Source of the DNA: Jatrophihabitans sp.
GTDB taxonomy: Bacteria > Actinomycetota > Actinomycetes > Mycobacteriales > Jatrophihabitantaceae
DNA: 6,653 nucleotides
Reading direction: 5' to 3'
Assembly (NCBI GenBank): GCA_004299665.1
Contig: SCQZ01000204.1
Span: 1 to 6,653, forward strand
Shown one piece after another: positions 1-5,131 of this stretch. The notes under the pieces are model-generated. The model was not told the origin of the DNA, made no database searches, and worked only from the letters and a program-made list of their open reading frames with translations. Positions within the stretch are counted from its first letter, which is position 1; every line of letters begins with the position of its first letter. The translations under genes and the position numbers were made by a program.

Positions 1-584
1 GGTTCGTCACGCACGTCGCGGACGTCAGCGACGAGGCGGCGGTGATCGCCGCCGTCGCGGCTGCCGCCGAGGCGCTCGGCGGCATCGACGTGCTCGCGAA
101 CGTCGCCGGGATGCAGCGCACCACCCCGCTGGCCACCCTCACGGTCGCGCAGATGAGCGAACTGTTCGCGGTGAACACCCTCGGCACGGTGCTGTTCTGC
201 CGCGAGGTCGCGCCGCACCTGCCGGACGGGACCGGGGTCATCGTCAACATCGCCTCCAGCGCCGCGACGCACGGGCATCCGTACATGAGCGCGTACGCCG
301 CCAGCAAGGGCGCGGTCCTGGCGCTGACCCAGACGCTCGCCGCCGAACTCGCCCCGCGCGGGATCCGCGTGCTGGCGATCTCGCCGGGCGGCGTGCGCAC
401 CGCGCTGACCGCCGCCGTCACCTTCCCCGAGGGGGCCGACCGCAGCTACTACGCCCGGGTGCTGCCGCTGCTCGGCTTCGGCGAACCGGAGCAGATCGCC
501 GCGGCCATCGCCTTCGCTGCCTCGTCCGACGGCGGGTACTGGACGGGCTCGGAACTGCGCATCGACGGCGGGTCGCACATCTGA
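1..584 (+). CDS. SDR family NAD(P)-dependent oxidoreductase (5'-truncated by window edge)
   Basis: Short-chain dehydrogenase/reductase, a cytosolic enzyme that oxidises an alcohol or reduces a carbonyl with NAD(P). The frame is open to the left edge (first full codon at 3) and reads FVTHVADVSDEAAV before the first in-frame ATG at 42. That ATG is therefore internal, and the real start with the TGxxxGIG cofactor loop lies outside the window. Visible landmarks, counting from the ATG at 42: the DVSD acidic motif just upstream, NVAG (20-23, the family NAG motif), catalytic Asn45 in AVNTLG, catalytic Ser72, Tyr85 and Lys89 in YAASK, SPGGVRT (114-120), and a C-terminal TGSELRIDGG typical of classical SDRs. 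Roughly 50-60 N-terminal residues are missing compared with the usual 250. The stop TGA (582-584) overlaps the ATG of the next gene by one base, so the two are co-transcribed and probably translationally coupled. The family is certain; the substrate cannot be read from sequence. Confidence 0.95.
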   Translation, partial: FVTHVADVSDEAAVIAAVAAAAEALGGIDVLANVAGMQRTTPLATLTVAQMSELFAVNTLGTVLFCREVAPHLPDGTGVIVNIASSAATHGHPYMSAYAASKGAVLALTQTLAAELAPRGIRVLAISPGGVRTALTAAVTFPEGADRSYYARVLPLLGFGEPEQIAAAIAFAASSDGGYWTGSELRIDGGSHI

Positions 585-1345
585 TGGCGCGGCGGGCCGT
601 CGTCACCGGATCGGCGTCCGGGATCGGGCGCGCCACCGCCGCGCTGCTGGCCGCGCAGGGGTGCGAGGTGCTCGGGGTCGACCTGGCCGGCGCCGACGTC
701 TGCGCCGACCTCGGGACCCCGGCCGGGCGGGCGCGGGCCGCCGCGGCCGTCGGCGAGGTCGACGTGGCCGTCGCCTGCGCGGGCATCACGGGGGCCAACC
801 CGGCGATCCCGAGCGTCAACTTCTTCGGCGTCGTGGAGTTCCTCGAACGGCTTCGCCCGGCGCTGGCGCGCGGCACGGACCCGCGCGCGGCGGTGATCGG
901 TTCGGTGTCGAGCGTGCACCCGCTGGACGAGCAGATCGTCGCGGCCTGCCTGGAGCGCGACGAGGCCGCGGCCCGCGCCCGCGCCGAGCAGGTGCTGGCG
1001 GCCGGGCACGCGCCGCTGCTGTACTCCTCGTCGAAGGCGGCGCTCGCGCGCTGGGTGCGCCGCGCCGCGCCCACTCCCGAGTGGGCCGGTGCCGGGATCG
1101 CGCTCAACGCCGTCGCCCCGGGCGTGGTCCTCACGCCGATGAGCGACCCGTTGGTGGCCGACCCGCAGATGCAGCAGATCATGGCGCGCGCGGTGCCGAT
1201 GCCGCTGAACGGCTACGCCCCGCCGGAGGCGGTCGCGGCGCCGCTGGCGTTCCTGGTCAGCCCGGCGAACACCCACGTCACCGGCCAGGTGCTGTTCGTC
1301 GACGGCGGAGCCGAGGCGATCCTGCGCGGTAACGCCGTCTGGTAG
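584..1345 (+). CDS. SDR family oxidoreductase resembling 3-alpha-hydroxysteroid dehydrogenase/carbonyl reductase
   Basis: 253-residue, complete SDR. The cofactor loop TGSASGIG is at 8-15, and Asp33 (GVDL) at the end of the second strand suggests NAD(H) rather than NADPH. The usual NAG reads CAG (65-67). Asn79 in SVNFFG, a Ser cluster at 107-110 and Tyr147/Lys151 in YSSSK complete the active site. The stretch between the Ser cluster and the Tyr is about 37 residues instead of the usual 12-13. It holds an Ala/Arg/Glu-rich, probably helical segment (about 114-141). This long insertion, with ADLGTPAGR, SVNFFG and a C-terminus FVDGGAEAILR, matches my memory of the Comamonas testosteroni HsdA type, where the insertion shapes the dimer interface. 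That resemblance is recalled, not aligned. The ATG overlaps the preceding stop by one base and lacks a separate strong ribosome site, consistent with coupling. A steroid substrate is not implied: this branch also reduces many carbonyl compounds. Confidence 0.93.
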   Translation: MARRAVVTGSASGIGRATAALLAAQGCEVLGVDLAGADVCADLGTPAGRARAAAAVGEVDVAVACAGITGANPAIPSVNFFGVVEFLERLRPALARGTDPRAAVIGSVSSVHPLDEQIVAACLERDEAAARARAEQVLAAGHAPLLYSSSKAALARWVRRAAPTPEWAGAGIALNAVAPGVVLTPMSDPLVADPQMQQIMARAVPMPLNGYAPPEAVAAPLAFLVSPANTHVTGQVLFVDGGAEAILRGNAVW

Positions 1346-1390
1346 TCGTCCGTTAGTCGCCCGGTGGTCGTCACGGCCCGGGCACCGGTC

Positions 1391-2290
1391 TCACGGCAGG
1401 CCGGCGTGCGGCACCTCGACCCGGACCGCGCGGATCTGCGCCTCCCGTGCCGCGCTGCGGGCATGCTCGTCGAAGTCCGGCGCGCAGGACAGGTACAGGG
1501 TGCGCCCGTCGGCGCCGCCGAGCATGCAGGCGAACACGCCGGTCCCGGGGACGATCGTGTCCAGGATCGCGCCGCCCTCGGCCACCCGGCACACCCGGGC
1601 GCCGATCGCGTCGGCGACCCACAGGCAGCCCTCGGCGTCCAGGCAGCAGCCGTCGGGCGCGAACCGTGCCTGCGGCAGCGCCTCGGCGATGACCGGCGAG
1701 GCAGGCAGGTCACCGAAGCGGGCCCAGTCCCGCCGCGGCCCCAGCGAGCCGTCCGCCTCGATGGCGAAGGCGCTGATCCGGTTGCCGAAGGTCTCGTCGA
1801 CGATCAGCGTGGCGCCGTCGGGCGTGACGACGCTGCCGTTCGGGAACCACAGGTCCCCGGCGACCCGTGCGACCGTGCCGTCCGGGTCGATGCGCAGCAG
1901 GTCGGCCGTCGCGATGTCGGCACCGGCCATCAGGTCGAAGCCGAAGTTGCCCAGCCAGCACCGCCCCCGAGCGTCGACGACCATGTCGTTCGGGTGGCCA
2001 CCCACCCGGCCCGCGACGTCGGCGTGCACGGCCGGGCTGCCGTCCGGTTCGCGGCGCATCACGGTGCGGTCCCGCATCGACACGTACAGCAGCCGCCCGT
2101 CCGGCAGCCAGCCGATGCCCGACCCTTGGGCCGGGACCGACACCTCGGTGCGCAGGTCGGTACCGTCCGCGGCCACCGAGTAGATCGCGTGCGTGTAGAA
2201 GTCGGCGAACCACAGCCGCCCGCCGTGCCAGCGGGGGCACTCGGTGTAGGACATCCCGGACACGACGGTGCGTACGGTGCGGTCGGCCAT
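1391..2290 (-). CDS. SMP-30/gluconolactonase/LRE family lactonase
   Basis: 299-residue six-bladed beta-propeller hydrolase, probably a cytosolic, divalent-metal-dependent lactonase that opens a sugar or other lactone to the hydroxy acid. No signal peptide is visible. The expected metal ligands are all present: Glu17 (TECPRW), Asn101 (GHPNDMVVDARG), Asn151 (FPNGSVVTPDG) and Asp213 (APDGCCLDAEGCLWVAD). They correspond to Glu18, Asn103, Asn154 and Asp204 of human SMP-30/regucalcin. Repeated PDG/ADG turns mark the blades, and the length is normal for the family. Start: ATG at 2290. A ribosome site in front is weak (GGCAGG close to the ATG, AGGG further off). It runs convergently to the two SDR genes, with 45 bp between their ends, and divergently from the ABC importer. 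A lactonase beside dehydrogenases suggests an oxidation-then-hydrolysis route, but the true substrate is unknown and the family also contains esterase-like members. Confidence 0.93.
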   Translation of the reverse strand: MADRTVRTVVSGMSYTECPRWHGGRLWFADFYTHAIYSVAADGTDLRTEVSVPAQGSGIGWLPDGRLLYVSMRDRTVMRREPDGSPAVHADVAGRVGGHPNDMVVDARGRCWLGNFGFDLMAGADIATADLLRIDPDGTVARVAGDLWFPNGSVVTPDGATLIVDETFGNRISAFAIEADGSLGPRRDWARFGDLPASPVIAEALPQARFAPDGCCLDAEGCLWVADAIGARVCRVAEGGAILDTIVPGTGVFACMLGGADGRTLYLSCAPDFDEHARSAAREAQIRAVRVEVPHAGLP

Positions 2291-2298
2291 GCCTGCCG

Positions 2299-2304
2299 AC
2301 CCTA
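2299..2304 (-). promoter_or_regulatory. Possible leaderless -10 box for the lactonase
   Basis: On the - strand TAGGGT (fits TAnnnT) ends 8 bases before the ATG of the lactonase. This is the spacing expected when transcription begins at the start codon, a common arrangement in actinobacteria, and it would explain the weak ribosome binding site. No -35-like hexamer sits 17-18 bases upstream. This is inference from spacing only. Confidence 0.25.
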
Positions 2305-2341
2305 GCCCGACACCCAGCCCGACCCCGCCCCGGAAGCGGGC

Positions 2342-2356
2342 GCGCCGTCGCGGCGC
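2342..2356. repeat. Short perfect inverted repeat upstream of the importer promoter
   Basis: GCGCCG-tcg-CGGCGC forms a perfect 6-bp inverted repeat with a 3-base spacer, about 20 bp upstream of the -35 box. It could be half of a regulator site serving the divergent genes. In DNA this GC-rich such a repeat is easily due to chance. Confidence 0.25.
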
Positions 2357-2375
2357 AATCGTTACCCGACGGCCC

Positions 2376-2404
2376 TTGACGTGGTTCCGGGGCGTACCTA
2401 AAGT
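2376..2404 (+). promoter_or_regulatory. Promoter of the ABC importer operon (-35/-10)
   Basis: TTGACG (2376-2381) and TAAAGT (2399-2404) are separated by exactly 17 bases. They fit the TTGACn/TAnnnT housekeeping sigma consensus of actinobacteria. Transcription would start near 2410-2412 and give an untranslated leader of about 48 bases. That leader includes an AT-rich patch (2433-2445) unusual for this window, which should keep the ribosome site unstructured. The promoter is the only good -35/-10 pair I found in the gap. Confidence 0.7.
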
Positions 2405-2413
2405 TCTCCGTCA

Positions 2414-2430
2414 TAGGACGTAGGACGTCC
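2414..2430. promoter_or_regulatory. Candidate operator: tandem TAGGACG repeat merging into a GGACGTCC palindrome
   Basis: TAGGACG occurs twice head-to-tail (2414-2420 and 2421-2427), and the second copy is part of the perfect palindrome GGACGTCC (2423-2430). It lies 10-26 bases after the -10 box, across or just past the expected transcription start, where a bound repressor would block the importer promoter. No regulator gene is present in the window. Confidence 0.4.
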
Positions 2431-2446
2431 CTCATTCTATTTCATC

Positions 2447-2452
2447 GAGGAG
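2447..2452 (+). promoter_or_regulatory. Ribosome binding site of the binding protein
   Basis: GAGGAG ends 6 bases before the ATG at 2459. It fixes that start over the in-frame ATG at 2495, which has no purine-rich site in front and would begin only two residues ahead of the twin arginines. Confidence 0.8.
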
Positions 2453-2458
2453 TGGCAG

Positions 2459-4090
2459 ATGAGCGACCGGCGCACAGCGCTCGACCTGACCGGTATGGAC
2501 CGGCGGAACTTCCTCAAGTACTCGGGCATCCTCGGCGCGGCGACCGCGATCACGGCCGGCCTGGCCGCCTGCGGCGGCGGATCGTCGCCCTCGAGTTCCT
2601 CGTCGGGCTCGGCGGTGGGGACCGCCAAGCACCCCTCCGGCACGATCACCGCGACGGCCGCGTTCCAGCTGTCCAGCGGCTTCGACCCGATGAGCGCCTC
2701 CAGCGCCGTCGCGACGGCGATCAACCAGCACGTCTTCGAGCCGCTGGTCGACCTCGACCCGATCACGCGCAAGCCCTTCCTGGCCCTGGCCAAGCAGGAG
2801 CCCACGGCCAGTTCGGACGGGCTCACCTGGACCGTCAAGCTGCGCGAGGCGAAGTTCTCCGACGGCACGCCGGTGACGGCCGACGACGTCGTCTGGTCCT
2901 TCCAGCGCGTGCTCGACCCGGCCAACAAGGCGCTGGTGGCCGCCTTCGTCACCTTCATCGACTCGGTGAGCGCGACCGACGCGAGCACCGTCACGTTCAC
3001 GCTCAAGACGCCCTTCCCGCTGTTCACGCAGCGGATCGCCGTCATCAAGATCGTCCCGAAGGCGCAGACCGCCACGGCGGCGCTGTCCAAGGCATTCGAC
3101 AGCAACCCGGTCGGCTCCGGCCCGTTCAAGGTCGACAGCGCCTCGGCCACGACCGGCGTGGTCATGTCGAACAACAGCCTGTACAACGGCTCGCGGCCGG
3201 CGCTGGTGACCCAGATCGTCATGAACACCACGCCGGACGACAACGCCCGGCTCAACGACCTCGTCGGCGGCCAGTCGCAGGCGATCGAGGCCGTGCCGTA
3301 CCTGGACGTCTCGACCGTGAGCAGCAAGTTCCAGGTCGACAAGCGGCAGGCCTTCAACCTGATGTTCCTGATGTTCAACTGCTCGGCGCCGCCGTTCGAC
3401 GACAAGCGGGTCCGCCAGGCGCTGTTCTACGCGATCGACACCGACAAGGTGATCAAGACCGCGCTCAGCGGCTACGGGACGGCCGCCACCTGCTACCTGG
3501 ACGAGGCCAACTCCGCCTACCAGAAGGCCGCCACCGTGTACGGCTACGACCCGGCGAAGGCCAAGAGCCTGCTCGCCGCGGCGGGCGCGCAGAACCTGTC
3601 CTTCGAACTGGTGACCACGAACACCGCGTTCATCGCCAACAGCGCGCCGGTGGTCCTGGACAGCTGGAAGCAGATCGGGGTGAACGCCACGCTCAACACC
3701 AAGCCGTCCTCGGCTGTCTACGGCGAACTCGTCCCCTCGGACTCGTTCCGCGTCCTGGCCGCCAGCGGCGACCCGTCCGTCTTCGGGCCCGATGCCGACC
3801 TGCTGCTGCGCTGGTACTACTACAACAGCACCTGGGCCCAGACCCGCGCCCGCTGGACCGACGCCGCCTCGACCCGGGCGCGCTCGCTCATCGACCAGGG
3901 GGCACAGCAGAAGGGCTCCGCGCAGGCCAAGACCTGGAAGCAGGTCTTCGACCTGGTCGCCGACGAGGTCCCGCTGTACCCGCTGTACCACACCAAGACC
4001 ATCACCGGCTCGGACCCGAGCAAGCTCACCAACTTCCACGGTGCCGCCACCACGGGGTTGTATTTCCTGGGGGTCGGCCGCAAGGGCTGA
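2459..4090 (+). CDS. ABC importer substrate-binding lipoprotein, family 5 (peptide/nickel/oligosaccharide type)
   Basis: 543-residue extracytoplasmic solute-binding protein that captures the substrate and delivers it to the membrane permeases encoded next. The N-terminus has a twin-arginine signal, DRRNFLK (14-20), a hydrophobic stretch (about 22-37) and a lipobox LAAC with the acylated Cys38. It is therefore predicted to be exported folded by Tat and anchored to the membrane by lipid. A Ser/Gly-rich linker (39-52) follows. Family 5 landmarks include VFEPLVDLDP (92-101), WTVKLREAKFSDGTPVTADDVVWSF (124-148, the family signature), GSGPFKV (219-225), DDKRVRQALFYAID (314-327) and the C-terminal DEVPLYPLYHT (502-512). 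Length is normal. Two cysteines in the mature domain, Cys308 and Cys345, might form a disulfide. It has its own promoter and a strong ribosome site. Family 5 members bind peptides, nickel, oligosaccharides, opines and others, so 'dipeptide' would be over-specific. Confidence 0.96.
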   Translation: MSDRRTALDLTGMDRRNFLKYSGILGAATAITAGLAACGGGSSPSSSSSGSAVGTAKHPSGTITATAAFQLSSGFDPMSASSAVATAINQHVFEPLVDLDPITRKPFLALAKQEPTASSDGLTWTVKLREAKFSDGTPVTADDVVWSFQRVLDPANKALVAAFVTFIDSVSATDASTVTFTLKTPFPLFTQRIAVIKIVPKAQTATAALSKAFDSNPVGSGPFKVDSASATTGVVMSNNSLYNGSRPALVTQIVMNTTPDDNARLNDLVGGQSQAIEAVPYLDVSTVSSKFQVDKRQAFNLMFLMFNCSAPPFDDKRVRQALFYAIDTDKVIKTALSGYGTAATCYLDEANSAYQKAATVYGYDPAKAKSLLAAAGAQNLSFELVTTNTAFIANSAPVVLDSWKQIGVNATLNTKPSSAVYGELVPSDSFRVLAASGDPSVFGPDADLLLRWYYYNSTWAQTRARWTDAASTRARSLIDQGAQQKGSAQAKTWKQVFDLVADEVPLYPLYHTKTITGSDPSKLTNFHGAATTGLYFLGVGRKG

Positions 4091-4096
4091 TCGCGT

Positions 4097-4135
4097 CCGC
4101 GGTCGCCGGGGACCTGCGCCCCCCGGTGACCGCGG
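4097..4135 (+). promoter_or_regulatory. Strong intercistronic hairpin 1 (15-position stem)
   Basis: Arms 4097-4111 and 4121-4135 pair over 15 positions with a 9-base loop. CCGCGGTC (4097-4104) pairs with GACCGCGG (4128-4135), CCGGGG (4106-4111) pairs with CCCCGG (4121-4126), and 4105/4127 is a G-U wobble. It begins 6 bases after the stop of the binding-protein gene and has no following T-run. It is thus better explained as a 3'-end stabiliser or partial terminator than as a full terminator. Such elements commonly let the binding protein outnumber its permeases. Confidence 0.7.
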
Positions 4136-4153
4136 GCCCGGTCACACCGGGCC
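4135..4153 (+). promoter_or_regulatory. Intercistronic hairpin 2 abutting the permease ribosome site
   Basis: GGCCCGGT (4135-4142) and ACCGGGCC (4146-4153) form a perfect 8-bp stem with a 3-base loop. It shares only base 4135 with hairpin 1 and ends exactly where the GAGGAGGAGGT ribosome site begins. It could stack on hairpin 1 and tune ribosome access, or block 3'-to-5' RNA decay. Confidence 0.6.
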
Positions 4154-4164
4154 GAGGAGGAGGT
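4154..4164 (+). promoter_or_regulatory. Very strong ribosome binding site of the DppB-type permease
   Basis: GAGGAGGAGGT ends 7 bases before the GTG at 4172 and contains AGGAGG-type complementarity to 16S rRNA. It decides for the GTG start and indicates independent initiation here rather than coupling to the upstream gene. Confidence 0.8.
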
Positions 4165-4171
4165 ATCCGCA

Positions 4172-5131
4172 GTGCGCATCGTGCTCGGGCTGATCGCGCG
4201 TCGGCTGCTGACACTCATCCCGCTGATGCTCGGGATCATCGCCTTCATCTTCGTCGTGCTGGCGCTGTCGCCGAACAACGCCGCCATCGCCGCCCTCGGC
4301 GACAGTGCCTCACCCGCCCAGGTCGCGGCCTTCAACCACCAGCACGGCCTCGACCGGGCGCTGCCCGTGCGGTACGTCTCCTACCTCGGCAACCTGCTGC
4401 ACGGCGACCTCGGCACCACGTACGCGCTGAACAAGCCGATCGGCTCGATCATCGGGCAGGCGCTGCCGGTGACGCTGCAGCTCACCGTGCTCGGGGTGAT
4501 CGGGGCGATCGTGGTCGCCCTGGTGCTGGGCATCACCGGCGCGCTCTACCGGGACCGGTGGCCGGACCAGCTGACCCGGGTGCTGTCGATCGCCGGCATC
4601 GCCATCCCCTCCTTCTGGCTGGCGATCCTGCTCATCCAGCGGTTCTCGACGATCGGAGGCGGGCCCTTCCCCACCGGCCGCTACGTCAACCCCGAGACCT
4701 CCGTGTCGCAGTGGCTCATGAGCATGACGTTGCCGGCGATCGCGCTCGCGGTGCCGGTCGGCTGCTCGCTCGCGCGGATCGTGCGCACCTCGATGGTCGA
4801 GGAACTGGACCGTGACTACGTGCGTACCGCCATCGGCGCGGGCCTGCCGCCCGTGGTGGTCATCGGGCGCAACGTCCTGCGCAACGCGCTGATCACGCCG
4901 CTCACCGCCCTCGGCCTGCAGATCGGCTACCTGATCGGCGGGGCGATCATCATCGAGGCGATCTTCTCCCTGCCCGGGATGGGAACCCAGATGATGTCCG
5001 CCGTCGAGCAGAACGACGCGGGGCTGGCCCGGGGGCTGGTGATCGTGATCGCCCTCGGCTTCGTCGTGATCAACCTGATCGTCGACGTGCTGTACTTCAT
5101 CGTCAACCCGCGACTGCGGGGGGCGCACTGA
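4172..5131 (+). CDS. ABC importer permease, DppB/OppB type
   Basis: 319-residue inner-membrane permease, one half of the channel of the importer. It starts at GTG 4172. Six membrane segments are visible, at about 10-32, 98-124, 135-157, 183-201, 245-265 and 287-311. A large outside loop after the first carries the family sequence HGLDRALPVRYVSYLGNLLHGDLG (58-81). The cytoplasmic coupling loop that docks onto the ATPase is DYVRTAIGAGLPPVVVIGRNVLRNAL (215-240), the EAA-type motif of this class. It is followed by EAIFSLPGMG (262-271) and the usual C-terminal NPRLRG. Length and order are normal. It is separated from the binding-protein gene by 81 bases containing two hairpins, and its stop TGA (5129-5131) overlaps the next ATG by one base. 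Substrate is set by the binding protein and is unknown. Confidence 0.96.
   Translation: MRIVLGLIARRLLTLIPLMLGIIAFIFVVLALSPNNAAIAALGDSASPAQVAAFNHQHGLDRALPVRYVSYLGNLLHGDLGTTYALNKPIGSIIGQALPVTLQLTVLGVIGAIVVALVLGITGALYRDRWPDQLTRVLSIAGIAIPSFWLAILLIQRFSTIGGGPFPTGRYVNPETSVSQWLMSMTLPAIALAVPVGCSLARIVRTSMVEELDRDYVRTAIGAGLPPVVVIGRNVLRNALITPLTALGLQIGYLIGGAIIIEAIFSLPGMGTQMMSAVEQNDAGLARGLVIVIALGFVVINLIVDVLYFIVNPRLRGAH

Noticed and set aside
42..44. ATG at 42 as true start of the first SDR
   Set aside because: The frame continues upstream with residues (ADVSD) conserved in SDRs, and the product from this ATG would lack the cofactor-binding strand and TGxxxGIG loop. The gene is cut by the window edge.
281..335. 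No new domain in the fusion linker (residue numbers 281-335 of the protein starting at 5131)
   Set aside because: The Ala/Pro/Arg-rich stretch was checked for a third domain or a hidden start codon with a ribosome site. Neither was seen, so it is treated as a flexible linker.
1361..1388. Possible bidirectional terminator in the 45-bp gap between the converging SDR and lactonase genes
   Set aside because: CCGGTG (1361-1366) pairs with CACCGG (1383-1388), but the stem is only 6 bp with a 16-base loop and there is no T-run in either direction. It is not better than chance for this base composition.
1364..2305. 313-codon + strand open frame opposite the lactonase
   Set aside because: The - strand frame carries all four metal ligands and the blade pattern of the SMP-30 family. 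The + strand product has no recognisable content.
2432..4039. 535-codon open frame on the - strand opposite the binding-protein gene
   Set aside because: Its translation is a low-complexity run of Arg, Gly, Val, Asp and His with no domain. It lies wholly antisense to a clear gene with signal peptide and family signature. Long antisense frames are normal in DNA this GC-rich.
2452..4815. 787-codon open frame on the + strand overlapping the binding protein and permease in another frame
   Set aside because: It crosses two well-supported genes and the structured gap between them, and the protein is Arg/Ala/Pro/Gln-rich without recognisable motifs. It is a frame shadow.
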